Part shown: positions 22,101-37,100 of the stretch, piece after piece
How positions within the stretch are numbered: the first letter of the stretch is position 1
Layout of the letters: every line of letters starts with the position of its first letter
Source of the DNA: Promethearchaeota archaeon
Lineage (GTDB): Archaea; Asgardarchaeota; Lokiarchaeia; Sigyniarchaeales; SOKP01
Direction of reading: 5' to 3'
NCBI GenBank assembly: GCA_019057795.1
Contig: JAHLWS010000074.1
Location: 1 to 64,000 of the forward strand
Length of the DNA: 64,000 bases
Program-made: the position numbers and the translations under genes
Notes under the pieces: generated by a model
What the model was told of the DNA's origin: nothing
Seen by the model: only the letters and a program-made list of their open reading frames with translations
The model's database searches: none

Positions 22101-25100
22101 GAGCTGATTTGTCTGGATTGGATATAGGAGAGATCGTTGCAGTTAAGGGGATTTACGTCGATCCAGATTCCGTAATTCAGCAGTATCCAATCGAATATTT
22201 CTGGATTACCGATAGCAACGAACTAGCTTTCAATTCACCGATGAAGCACCTATTTTCCAACGTTTCAATCGAATACGTACCCCAATTACCGCTCACGGAG
22301 AATTATCCAGCGGAATTTCCGGGTTTCTACTATCTTCCTAATTCTACGATAGTGGGCTCTACCACGTTCACGGAGCCATATTTCGTTACCAATGTTGAGG
22401 ACGATACGACATTTTTTGGAACGTATGTGCACCCCGACATTCCCGTAGGTTATAGCTTAAGCCACAATGAATATGGATGGTACGTAGTCTTCGATCAATC
22501 GGTTTCTAATCCCCGAGGTGCAGTCCGCTTTGCCAAGATCAATAACACTTATATTTCCATATTCTCAATAAAAGATACCTTGGCGTACAAATATAATATT
22601 TTGGATTCAGCGTCGGATTTTGCCGGAGGAACCCTTAATTTAATTTTAAAAGCCGGATTTAACGACGTGTTTTATTCGGAGTTATCACAAGTAGCGTGCA
22701 ACGATTATAAAGTAAAAATTACATTTTTTAAGAGGGATATTAATGGTATAGAGACAAATATTGGGACGGTTTATAAATTATTAGACTCTTCACAATTAGG
22801 TTTTCACAGTTATAATTTAGAAATTTCCCTTTCGGAAATTACAGAAGGGATAGGATTACTCGTTGATGTGATAAGTAGAGATTCTGAAAGCGAACTTTAC
22901 GTTACCGTAGAATCGATAATAAGCAACTCCAGAGTGGACGGAAACTTATTTAAGGGCTTTTTTGCTCAAGAGATCGTAGAAGCAAGCCTCATTATTGACA
23001 CTCCCGATTCGGAACTATTATTTGACGATATGAAAGTGGAGACGCCTTATATAGAAATACCTCAACTGAGCATTCCGTTGACCAAAATTGCGAAAGCCAC
23101 TTATCAATTTGATTTAAGTTCGTTAAAATATAATTTTGATTTTGATATCACAGAGATCCGCGCCGAAGGAGTACCCCTTTCGCAGCAAGATTACGAGTTC
23201 GATCTTTCTCAAAATATAGTTGTTTTAAAAGGGGATTATCGAGAATATTCCGGCTTACTTTTTGCTGATCTGTCATATAAAGCGTTTGAATGGAACGACG
23301 GATTCGTTTCTACGCTGGAACCGATTTCGTTCAATTTTGCTACCAATTATACGGATAAAATCGCCAAATATTTAGTATTTGACATCAATTTTGACTCAGC
23401 CGGAATTCCTGGTTATCAATTGGAAAAAGTTGATACCGCTTCAGGAAGAGTTGTAATGGCAGAAGAAAGCAAAGACGCGACCTCATTATTGCTGTATCTC
23501 TATAATTTTATAGAAGATAAATGGGAGTTTATAGATTTTGTAGTGTACGATACATATCTCGGCTCATTTACATATGTTGCGGATAGATTGTTTACCACTT
23601 TCGAAGATTATTTTAACTCCACAGGAACAAGTGAATTTGAAGTAAAGCTCATGCTCGCCGTTGATGAGACGGTTGGAGACTGTTTCTCGTCTTCGGTGGG
23701 GTTTATTATAGACCAAATTAGCGCAAATATATACTTTAAATCTCCTAATGTCGAACATTCTGTGAGACCAGAAGTAGTTTTTGACGTCGATTTAACCAAA
23801 TACTTTACCGATTCAAACATCTACGTTGATGAAGTTCAGTTAAAGCTGGATTATATCAGCAAAATAGATAGTTCTTTTGCGTTTTCAGAACACGCTTTAA
23901 TTGAAGAAAACTATAATTTTTACGTTTTAAATAAATTTTTAGAATTTGAAGAGGTAGAATTGATTGACAGATCAATAATCCTTTCAAGAAATGCGTTAAA
24001 TGACTTATTATTATACGATTCTAATAACGAAAAGTATTTCGTTCAAATAAAAATCGAGTACGATTGGAATTGTATCCTTGAAATGAACATTGAGTTCGAC
24101 TCGCGCTTGGAAATTAAATCTTCCTTACAATTGCTCGATTATGCGCTAACCGTTTCTTATACCGAATACGAGATTACGCGAATATCTGCGCAAGAGACGC
24201 GTTCTCCTTACGAATTGACGGCGATCTATGCCCCTGGTTACGTTCAGAATGCTACGGGTTTTGTTATATTAGAGACAGACAACATCGTAGATATCGGAAC
24301 GCTAGCCGGGTTTTTGCGAAACGCGGATTCGCGTCAGAGACTAATGCTTCGTCAGCAATTATATTATCAATTTTCTGAAAGTACAGATGGGCCCATTGCT
24401 CTTTTATTAGATCAAACCTACACCGATATTAATTTACGATTTGTAAGCCCACTAGGAGAATTAACGCGACCGCAAGATTTTATTTGCGATAATACATATT
24501 TCCAGTTTATTGTAGACCACGAGGTCGTTTCTGTCGAATTACTGTTCTTTAACGGTACCGATTACGAACAAGTCGGATTTTTCGAACAAAGCTTTTTATC
24601 GCAGATTTTATACGAATACGGCTGGAACAATATTTCAGGTGCAACCGAAAAAAATACGGGCGATTTTGTCCAGATAAAGATAATATTAACTGATATTTTT
24701 AACAATAAAAACGAAATTATTTACGAATTTTTAGCCGATTTTGATAGTCCATCCCCAACCATTTCTATTGCGAACGGCGTTCAGAGTTTTGAGACCGCCC
24801 CAGCAAATCCTCTTACCGGAATTTCGTTTGAAAGCGGAGAGGATATGGCAATAGCTCGTTGGGAGTTCAAAGATGGTTCGGGAACGATAGCAACTGATAC
24901 TTACGGCACGAATCACGGAACTTTATATAACATGGAAGACGCTGATTGGCAAGAAGGAATTCTAGAGTTTAATGGAACCGACGAGTATATTCAAGTTGCA
25001 AACGATAACTATCTCCAATTTGGTTACTCCGATAGCTTTTCGATTATGGCTTGGATTAAGACCGACAGCGACGGAACAATTATTCGTTCTGAAGGCTCAG

Positions 25101-28100
25101 TTAGCGGAGCTTACGGATTAGCAGTACAATCGGGAAAAGTTAATTTTCTTATTGAAGATCAAGATTATAATCTTCTTTCATTTACAGGGAAAACCTTAGT
25201 AAACGATAATGAATGGCATCAGATTATAGGCATTCGAGATACTTCTACCAATAATTTGATTATTTGCGTGGACGGAAATTACGATTATTCAATAACGGAT
25301 ACTACCGTAAGTTCCCTTGACACGGGCCAAGATATATTTATTGGAACAACTAAGATCGGAACGCAATTTTACGATAACTTTAGCGGATCGATTGACGATA
25401 TTTGCATATTTAATTACGCTATATCTTCTGATGTTGTAAGCAACCTGTTCTTTTTTCAGATCGAAAGCGATAAAATGGAAAATGCGTGGTTTAGATTCGA
25501 TGAAGGAATAGGAAACATCGCCCACGATAAATTAGGTATCGACGCCTATATTTATGGAGAGCAAAATTGGATCGGGGGTTCAAGCGCAAGATGGGGCGAT
25601 TACGCGGTCGATTTTAACCCGCAAGAATACGTCCCACAACAAGGTCTCGATGAAGATTTTGACGTGATTGAAGGAAGCAGCGATTGGCAGGGCGATTTAA
25701 GCCAGCAAAATGGTGATTATATCAAGTTCACCTCGTCAGGCGATCAATTTATCGGAGATCAAGAGTTATGGGACGAGGGCTTCTCTCAATCCGAATCTCA
25801 CTTACAAAATTCGTTCTTACCCGACGCTTATTCCAGTTTTCAGAGCTGGAATCCGCTTTATATGACGAATGGCTTCCCTACAACTTCAGTCGTAAACGAT
25901 TGGATAGACTGGAGCTTAATTAACAATAATCAAGCGTATACATCTTCTTCTTGGAACGGTCTTGGAAATTTTAATTCTCACTTAAATTATGGAACGTATA
26001 CCGATGTTCCAGCTCAAGATCTGGTCCCAAGTGGAGATTTTGACATGATAAATTACGAGAATTCAGACTGGGCTGGGGATTTGACTACAAATGACGATTA
26101 CACAAACTTCACATCAATTCCAGACGGGTTTGATTACGACCACGCCAATCACGAGCCATACTACGAGAATTTATGGAACGCAACTACATCTGAAGAAGCA
26201 GGTCATTATCCTGGTACTTATAGTTTTAGGGGCGAAAATGGAAAAACAGATTTAGATATAGATTTTGTCGATAGTTTAAATACTGGAGGCTCAGTTGAGA
26301 TAGTTTCTGAGTATCAAAATCATAAGAGCGTGTTGCATCTTACTGAAACTATTACTTATAGAGGATTTTATCATTTTTTCGATTCAAATCAGATTTCTGG
26401 AACAATGGAATGGTGGAGTTTAGCACCTCAGAACGACGATTATTGTATTGTGAATATTATGGAGGGAGGTTCATTAAGGATGCGAATTGCGTTTGACGAT
26501 GACGGAGGTTCAGCAAATATTGAATACAACGATGGAGCTTGGCATAATATTATGGCTTATTCTATAAATACTTGGTATCATTTTAAAATTGAGTTTGATT
26601 GTTCTACAGATACATGGGACATTTATATAAATGGCGTTTTGAAAATAAACGATGCTTCGTTTAGCGGAGATGCGAGTTATATTGATAGGATTGATTATGA
26701 TAACGAATTAGATGCAGAATCGTATTACGATGCTTTTGGCTTTTCTTGGGATTCTAACTATACTTTAGGAGATAATTGGCATTACGATTATCATCAAGGA
26801 AGTCAAACGTTTGAGAATTATAATACAAGTTCTTATGGAGATTATTATGGAACTTACTCTTTTACAGATGATACAGCTGGAGGCAATCCAACAGGATGGG
26901 GTATAAGTGAAACTGGTGGAACTGTTAATGTCGTTGCTGAAAAAGACAATCACAAAAAAGTCTTAGAATTATATGACGATGATGCTGAAAATAGGGTTAG
27001 TGCCCTTAATAGTTTTACAATTCAGACAGATGCAACTATTGAGTTTTGGTGGGCACATGAAGCATCCTTGTCTTATCATCACTATCTTCATCTGAGAATC
27101 AGAGAAGGTGGTACTGAGCGCGTTAGAATTTTGTTTAGTTATCAAGCAGTAGGACAAATTGTGAGCCATGATGGAAGTGCTTATGTGTCAATTGTTACAG
27201 GTCTATCAAGTAATACATTCTATCATATAAAATTAGTACTAGACGATTCTGCAAATACCTTCAAATGTTATGTTGATGGAGTAGATAAAGGGACATTCGA
27301 TTATTTTTCTAATTCGATAGTAGGGATTGATAGCATTTATATGCTGACAAGAGGTGGTAATAGTGGTGGAGCTTTTACTCATTGGTTTGATGCATTTGGA
27401 TATTCTGGGGATAATTACGAGATAGGAGATAACATTAATCCTTATGGAATATTGCCAGAATTAAAAAACGATGGTTGGAATATTGATGCAGGAGCAGGTA
27501 GTTCAGTAAGAATAACTGGAGAAGATACATCTCATAAAAAAAATCTTGAACTTTTATTACCAGTTGATAGTTATGCTGGATTATACAACGATTTTGACAG
27601 TGGCCAAACGTCTGGAACGGTAGAGTTTTGGTTTAAAACTACTGATTATTGGGATCCGAATCAAATGCACGTAGAAGACGGGTCGTCGGCTGATTCTCTT
27701 TATTTTTGGGTTGACGAAGGGCAATTTCGATATACCGACGATTCAGGAACTCATAACATAGTTGCTTGTGCGAACAATGTTTGGCATCACGTTAAGCTTA
27801 GCTTTAATTTAACAACTGGAAGTCCTACAACTAACTGGTGGGCCTGTTGGATTAACGACGTATATTACGGGTCTTATGTTGACGGATTTAACGGAGATCC
27901 TTCTGCAATGGACAGAACTATGTTTAAGTCAGATGGACACGTTACGCCTCATTGGATGTATATCGATGCCGTTGGTTATTCGTGGGACCCCAATTACGAA
28001 ATAGGAGATAATTATCTGTTTAATATTCATTATAAGAATCACATTTACGCTCCAGGTGGTACAAATGCCGCGTGGACTATGGACCCATTATATATGCAAA

Positions 28101-31100
28101 GTGGCTTTCCTGATAAGACGGTAAACGAAGGTTTTAGCGGCTGGACTCCGAACTCTGATTCGGATTATACAACGGTATCTTGGGACGGGAACGGGAACTT
28201 TGATAACGCCGTTAAGAAAAGAAACGTAGCGAGCGTCACGCACGACGCATCTTGGGGTTCGGGGGCAATGTCCAATTTCTATACCGATAATGATCAATAT
28301 TACAACATATATCGGTCAACGTATAATAATTTGGATAGTGGTTCTTATAGGTTGGTATCTGATAACGGAAATACGCTTACCGATGTAATTCCTTCTGATC
28401 AGGGAAATTATCAAGAGCAGAGAGACGATACGGGGTGGTCTCAATATACTGATGATAGTAAGGTTAGACGCTTTAGATATACTCGCCAGACTACATTGCC
28501 GGGCTGGACGCTTGAAGTTTATGACGAATACAGCGTTTCTGCAAGCGTGTCTAATCCCCCTTCAGGGAAGTCGTGGGTTGCTCAAGATTTGTCTATAGAA
28601 TTTAGGGAAGCTACTTGGAAAATTTATGGAGGTTCAGGTTCATGGATTTACCATCAAGCTTATCATGATACTAGTGGGTGGGTGACTCTAGGCTCTCGAC
28701 AATTGTCAACGTCTGATTCTTATACGTCTTATTCATATAATAAAAATCCTAATGATTATATGGATGAGAGCAAGAACGTAAGAATGAGAGTTAAGATCGT
28801 GGTTCCGTGCGCGAACTACGGTGTCTTTGTGGAGCGCGCGAAGTTTCAGTATGATATTGACCTTTGCGGAGTTCTAGTGCATTGGAAAGCAAACGAGGTT
28901 GACCCCAGAATTAATTTTGAATCCGGTTTATTTAACGGAGCACGTGAATTCAGATTATTTTTTCAGGGAATAACCTCTCAAGGGATTGCGGATTTATATG
29001 TGTTAGAAGGCGAATATTGGGTAAAGCGGATTAGTGATATTGGTTCAGCAAGTTGGAAGACGGTGTCGAATGTGTTAATTTATAACGTAAATGATATAAT
29101 GCTCGAGCTCGGGAATGCAGGGGACGTGCAAACTCTTACTATTGATTATCTATATCTATATTGCGAAGATACGGGATCTATACATCAAGCACAGTTAGGC
29201 AAGACGATTACGGATCCGTTCCTAAACCAATACGATTCGTACGGCAATTATCAGAAAAAATACGACGTTACGGTATCGTTTGAATACAAGTTTGCGAAAG
29301 CGGTAAACGATCTTTCATATTACTCTGCGTGGGTTGATATTCCCGGTACCACTGATTCGCTTCCCGCTACGGGGGTATGGACAACTAAGGAATATACCTT
29401 TGAGTTTGACTCCACCTCAACAAGCGGTTTTGACATCGTATTTAGGACCAAAAACGGCTATTTAGATTTACAAAACATGAATTACAATTTCAAGTTCAAA
29501 TGCCTAGATACATCGGGCCACATTAGGCTGTTTCAATCGATCGAGGCCGATTATCCATATCAAGATACCTTATCGCAGTTTGTTAAAGATAACGGTCATT
29601 TCTACCTCGATTTTACCTACAATTTTGTCACTTCTGATGACGATCTTACCTATTATAACTCATACGATAGAACATACAAACTTGAAGTAATTGCAACAAT
29701 AAAGGCGGATGGAGCATGGCAAACCGCTATTCCACTAAATCAAACAAGTACTCCTACTTCAGGAACATATAGATTTGACGTGAGGGGATATATGGACAGT
29801 CAGGGTTGGAGCACCTTTGAAGATATAAAGCTAGAATTCGTGGTTTCAGGAGACCCATCTTCGTTAACCGTAAGCGATGTTTCGCTATTTGATTATAGAG
29901 CTTGGCGTCCCGCCGAATTAGAGTTCACCATAGACGCGAATATGCCTGATCTAACCGCAGATGACTCTCTTGACCGCGTGGAACTTTTCTATAGATACGA
30001 CACCGACCCAATTATCGATACTTTCGGTCTTTACGTTTATAATTACATTACTTCTGAATGGGATTTAATTAACGGCGAGCAACCTACCAGCGGATTCTTT
30101 GAGAGCTCGTTTAATCTCACAAGCGACCATTACGACGCGAGCCATAACATGCAATTCAAGATTAACGGTACATATGGAGTTGTGTTTGAATTTGGTAAAC
30201 AATTTGATTTTCTGTTGGATAAATTTTACGTGGAATACGATTGGACCAGAACTTCAGGAGAGATTTACGCCGATTTAATAAACACGATATACGATCCTCT
30301 CCTTAATCGATACGATTCGTTTGACGATTATAAAAAACTGTATAACATTTCTATCAATTTTGATTATCAATTCAATACGCAAGATGCAAATTACGGGGAT
30401 TTTGCCAAGTTTTACGTTGAGACCACCGAAGGCTCTTTTGAAATATTTGATTTAACGAAAGACGGACAGGTAAATAACTTACAATGCTCTTTTGAATTTA
30501 ATTCCACTTCTCGAGCTGATTTTGACGTTAAATTTAGAATTTCAAACGGAGATTTAGATTTAAACAACTTCCAGATAGAGGTAACATTCAAATGCTTTAA
30601 AGACGATGTTTCGGGTGATAGATTATTAGAACAAATATTTGAAGCCGATTATGAAGGCAGTTTAACTCAAGAAGAGAAAGAAATTGCTAATTTTTATTGC
30701 GATATTTATTACAACTTTACGACCGTGGATGATGGATTATCGTACGTTAACAGTTACGGCGGAAACGATAAGTTGGAAATTATTTATGGTGTGAAAGCAG
30801 ATGGACAGTGGTTTTCGCAAGTTTATTCTACCAGCATCTCCGAATCAAAAGATCCGCTTACATTTAATGTCAGAGATTTTATGGATCAACAAGGAGTTTT
30901 CGTATTTGAAGATTTTAACGCCACATTTGTTTTGAGCGGAGATCAATCCGCTTTAAACGTATCCCAATTACGTTTCTACGACCACGAAATAGACCCTGCA
31001 GTTGTACATTTCACGGTCGAAACTCCAGTCAATATAAACGCTCCTGCCGAAGGGATAGAACTGCATTACGCACTTCGCACAAATATAACTCAACAAGATC

Positions 31101-34100
31101 GATTTAATCTAAAAGTTAAGATATGGAATTACGCAACCAGTCAATGGGATTTAATATCCTATTTATACGGAACCGATATTCCGGATTCATTTGAGAAGTT
31201 TATCTTTGTCTTGGATAGTTGTTATTGTAATCCTGATAATAACATCGTTAATTTAAGCTTATATGCTGAAAATTACGTTGATTTATTTGAGATTCATTTA
31301 GATTTACTAAAAACCGTCGTTGTAGACTATGTTGAAGCGCCAATATTGATCGATACAGGTTTAACCCCTTTTACTTTTGCTTCTTGGATCAGACTGGATT
31401 CTCTGACTGATACAGTTTCGCTATACGGAGAATATAACGACCTTACCAGCGATGCAAGAAACCACATCTATGTAAATGCCGACGGTTCTATTTACTTTGC
31501 TCAATCCCTTAGTAGTGCGGCAACAAGTAATGCCGGCTTGATGACAACAGGGACTTGGATTCACGTTGTAGTAATTAAGAGCGGAGACGAGATCAGATTT
31601 TACAAGAACGGGGAACTATTTGGTACTCCGGTAATATATAACGAAGATTATTCTGGGCCAACCCCAACTAAAACGGGAATCGGTTCCAGATTTGCCGACT
31701 CTACTTGGTATAACGACCCATTAGACGGTAGTATTGACGATTTAAGATTATTCAACCAAAGTCTTACGCTCACAGAGATAAAATGGATTTTCGGATTTGG
31801 ACAAGGAAGATATAAATCGCTAGACCGCCTATCAGGGACAGAATTTCAGTTTGTTCCCTTAGAGGAATACAGAATAATCGATTTAACTACGGGCATTACA
31901 TCAGAGTGGATCACATTCCACACCCCTCAGATTAAGAAACTAGACGATTTGGGAGACTTACCCGCCAATTTCTCTATTGAATATCGCGTGTTCGATTTCG
32001 CCGGAAACGTCGCGTACAACACAACTTACAACAACGGCTTTAAAAACATCTTATTTAGCAGAGAGATTGAAATTCCCATTAGTTGGACCGGCACAGAAGA
32101 AAATAAGTTAGACTTAAATGTTGTCGGGCAAGAGAGAGAATTATTCATTGAAAAAAACCCTCAATTCGGAGATGTCTCAAGTTTAGACGTATACATTAAC
32201 GGCTTCAGATATGGAACTGCAACCTTAAATGGGGACAATTATAGATTGTCGTTTGGAAGCGACAATACCAAGAACACGTTAATCGCGTACTCGGATTCGC
32301 TAATGAGCAACAACATCTATTCGAACATAAATCCTTTAAACCACATAAGCTGGGAGGTAAGAGAGGACGATTCGTTTACCGTGGTAAAACACGTGTTGGT
32401 CGATTCCGACATTGTAATTATCAATCCACTTTCATACAACGCTTCCAACGCTTTAGATTTGAATCACCTCTACGATAGGGAATTCGGGCTCCCTAACTTC
32501 GTGAGGATGAAGCAAGCATACTATTACGATTATAATATTACTACAGATGAGAGTGAATTACGCTACTTAGATTACGGGTTCGATTACGGAATAGATAGCG
32601 ATGGACAAGTAATCTTTCCGGAGCTCTCCGTTGTTCACGAATTATATAACAATCTTACCACAGTTAAGGATGAGTGCGTTTATTTCGAATACAGCGCCTC
32701 GGAATTTAGCAATCAGCTTTCGCTTAACAACGCGGACGGCTTCTTTATCAACTTTACCATGCCAGCATTATATTACGGACACACCACTATCGACACGCTG
32801 GTAGTTTCGTTTAACGACTTTTTAGGCAATTCCTTTGCGAAAAAGTTTTTTGACCTCGATTTACGAGAATATTTCTTAGATAACGTGAAAGACGACTACG
32901 CCGAAGATGTATTCGGTTTAGGAAAGATGATGGTTATTCCGCTCTATATTAATTTGAGAGAATTAGCCTTTTCCAATCCTAACAATCCGTTCGACCTCAC
33001 TTTATTGGAGTCTATTTCGTTTACAATCTCGGATAGTGAAAGATGGCCTGGTTCGTTCGCGTTAGATTTTGAAGACCAGCAATACGAGGTTACTAATTTG
33101 CCTTACCAGAGAGCCGGTATTAAAGATTTAAAACTATTTAACTTGATCAGCGACTCGATTGAGCCAGACGAGAACGGTTTTGTCACTTCGGAAATTATTT
33201 TCAGAACGCCTGATTATTACAATTTCTTTGGCAAATCGGAACTAAAAATTAAACGGATGAATATTGACATAACCGATGTAAAATTGTTCGATAACGGGCA
33301 AGAAATAAATAGTTATCGCGAAGTTGAATATTCCGATTTTATCGAAGCCTATATGATGCACGATAATAGTTTTGCCCAAATCCCACTCGGCGATCTAATA
33401 ACATTGCCTGTTTCTCTTGTAAATGATACTTCTTTAGAGCCTTTGGCGTTCGGTGCTATGTATTATATTACAAAGTACGATAAAAACGCGCCAACAGGAT
33501 ACTTTCACAAATATTATTACAGCAAGTTTGAAGTTCCTAAGAAATTAGGCGTTTTCGATCTATTCTTCAACTCCCAAGGCACCCCGCTTCACAACATAAC
33601 TATTGGGAATAACGATATTAAATTCACGCTAAACGTAACTCAAGAAGAGCTCTCTAATTACAGTCCTATTTACTTGGAAAATTACGTCGACGAACTTGAG
33701 TACGGTCATTCGTTAATCTTGAAAGGCGCCGTGCTCGATAACGATCAATACATAGAAGAGGATAAGGAAGTTCACAAATACGAATATATTGAAGCGTTAG
33801 ACGGGGAGACCGTTCATTACCTCAATTTAGTATCTCCATTCGGCGATCCTAACTTTATCGACAGGGAAGAATTTGCGATTTATTACATTAACGATAATTT
33901 GGAAATAATTCCGCTTTATACCAACCTTAGCGGCGATTATTTCAAACAGAGCGATATTTTAGACAAGAATCCCGTAATAAGCTATATTGACAATAGATTC
34001 GCCTTAAACATCTATTGGAACGAAGATTCCGACAGCTTCATTGATTACGATACTAACATATTGATCAGCTACAAAGTTCTTAAGGGAAGACCGATATCTC

Positions 34101-37100
34101 CGATGTCTTATAGCTCTTTTGACTCTTACGGAAATAACAAACGGCAAAACTTGATCGAAATACCGTTTGCCAGGTACGACATGATTACGCGCAGTTGGAT
34201 TACCGAAGAAGATTTTATTGAACAATTCCCTATTAGCAAGATGTTATTAATTAAAGAAGTGACAAGTATAGATATTACAATTGAAGGTCCAGAATTCAAC
34301 GAAGCATCCGTATTCCGAACGGGAATTATCGCGCTTGAAGGCGTATACGTCAATAAGAGCTATTCTAACTCGTTTAAACTTGAAAACTCAACCAAATATT
34401 CTTGTACCATCGATCAAGATGGAAAGTTAGTAATTTCCGGTCTTAATTATACGGAAGGAGATGTCTTTAAAGTCGCCTATTACGCATACGACCCCGTAAA
34501 AGTCATTCATTCCCTCAATCGGCCTAATTCGACCATAGATTATATAAAGATCACAAATGGAACCGGATTTGAATACGAATTTATTCTCAACCAAGATTAT
34601 AAACTTTCGGTAGATGGTTATCAAATTTTCTTCTTAGATTTATGTAATACTATTCTCAAGAGCGGTAATTTCTCTATATACGATACTTTTGAAATTAAAT
34701 ACCACGCCCCCTTATCAAGAAAACTCGATCTTTCTCAGAATTTACTTCTAATGCTCCAAGATAGCAGTGGAAACGAAATACCAATTGACAGCGTCCCGAT
34801 CGACAACTTAGGATTCTTTGAATACGAGCAACAATTAAGGATTGATAGCCCCCTTTCGATTCCCCTCGGAGGAGGAAGGACTCTGGTTCACATGCTTCTT
34901 TCATACCTTCCATTAAACGTATTTAACAAGTCTTCGGGTCAATTATTCAATATAACCTATGAGGATCAAGACGTCGGCAAAATTTACGGAATTAAAGAAA
35001 GTAATAAATGGGTAAAATATTTCACGATTACTACGATTCCGGAGAAGGTCAAGCTCACTATGGTAGAAGATCCCACCCAAAACATGATTATTAATCAAAA
35101 GTTCTACGAAGAGCGAGAATACCTATTCAATTATAATCCGCTTGAAGCGCTCGAAAAGGACGAAGGATACACAAAAGTAATGATCGACGCTTTAGCAAGG
35201 GAAGATTACGAATTTACCTATAAACTCACGGATTTCGAAGATAAACCGATAAATAACAGCATTGTTTGGCTTCACATTGGATTTATGCCAAAAAGCGAAA
35301 CCAAATTCCTTAACGAGCGTACGAGAATTAACTACGATGATTCTCCAATCTATTTTGAATCGCTCGGTACCGAAGAGGTTACTTTTAGAGGTCCAGGAGA
35401 AGGCGCAAATAAGATGTTTGGACGACCTCTAACTTACGAGACGGATAATAGTATCACGAATCTCACCGCCTATGGTCCTTACGCTTGGATATACGGAGTG
35501 ACCGATGAGTTCGGTGAAGTAACCTTTGATATTTCGTTTGATAACGAATATATTAGAGATTTCATTAATATTTTTGGTAGCATAGAGGGTATAAATTCCA
35601 TTGACGACATGGTACTCTATACTCGGGCATTTAACACTTATTTTGACTGGGACGAATTTGCCATTGACACACCTAATCAATACATCTGTTCTGAGAACGG
35701 GCAGATTTACGATGGTAGTAACAGAATTGAGAATTATGATTTTACTGACCTAGTACTTCAAGATAGTGCATATGCCGAAGGTATTATCCGATTACACAGA
35801 CACGATATTGCGCTTGGACTTAACGATTATCTCGTGTACAATTTACCCGATTCCGATATAAATGCTCAATACGATCCGATTACCCTTCACTTATATCTAA
35901 CCGAAGCAACTCCTATTCCCACAGGAGCAACACCTACAATTGAATCTCTCACTAAAGTATATAGTAGCTCAGAATTAGAACCAACTTCGTATAACATTCT
36001 TGAAGATGATTACTTCTATTACGCATCTATAGAATTTTATACGCCTTCGGGTCATTTAGTCAAAACGCTTTATAAAGAAATTAAAGTAAACGAATCTTAC
36101 GATAGCGGAACTATTACTATTGGCAATGAGACGGTGAAAGAAATTCTTGACATGCTAGGTCCGGGCATCTCTGCTATGAGAGTTTACGTGTTCGAGACCG
36201 AATATTATAAGAGCTCTCCATTAATTGGTATCCCAATTGAAGTACGTCCTCCCAACTGGATTAAATTCGGAGAGAAGAACACTCAGATCGACTTAATCGA
36301 TCCGTTTGTATCTGCGTGGGGTACGGCCTATAACAACGAAGAGGAGATGCCATTTGAGAGTATTTACCCCGTCTTAATGGGAGCAATTTGGGTCGATCCC
36401 GACTTTAACGGACCAACAGATGAAGAAGAGCGTTCCATACAGGATTATATTGGAATTAATTTAGATTGTACTATTTACAACGAAGACGGTACTACAAGTA
36501 CATTCCCATTAAGAGATAATATTATGCTTCGACCTGGAAACAACGATGGAGTAATGACTTTCAACGCACCTCTTGGACCAGAAGAGCACTTCCTCATGGG
36601 TTTACAATGCGATTTGAATTTATCTTTTAACATCGACTTTAATAAAGATCAGATTTACGAAGATCAAAGAGATGTTGAAATATTTTTATTAGACTTACGA
36701 TTAGAAGCGAACCCATCAACTAAAGATCCAATAACTACTTGGTCAATATACGATGACGGCTTTAGTTCCGGAGAAATAACGGTACTAACTTCAAGCGAAT
36801 CAATTTCTCCTCCAGAGTCAGGCGTAAAATATTTAGGCGGTACAGAAAATGGACAGATTTTCGGTCAAGAAATATCTTTCTTGTACTATAACGATTCCTT
36901 AGATTACGGTATTGAATCCGATAGCGAATTACTTTCGCTTTTAGCCTTAACCGAGATTACCGCGTTAAAAGTGGTCGGAATTAAGGACGGTAGCGAATAC
37001 GAATTTGTTCAAGGAACCGATTGGACTATGCCTTACTATCCTTCGGGAATTCTCTACAACGATTCGATCATTCGCTTTTCAGGAACTAATATACCCGACG

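Larger units (their letters stand above)
25472..31810 (+). other. LamG domain 3, split by a 5.7-kb insertion
   Basis: The N-terminal piece (25,472-25,640: NAWFRFDEGIGNIAHDKLGI...DYAVDFNPQEYV) is a normal LamG beginning that stops about 55 residues in. The missing remainder appears at about 31,325-31,810 (FTFASWIRLDSL...GTWIHVVVIKSGDEIRFYKN...LDGSIDDLRLFNQSL). Between them are about 1,895 residues of other modules, in frame. The pieces fit as one domain when compared with LamG 2. Confidence 0.65.

Noticed and set aside
26215..31320. Assembly duplication as the cause of the internal repeats of the giant gene
   Set aside because: The copies are strongly diverged at both DNA and protein level, so they are not assembly artefacts.
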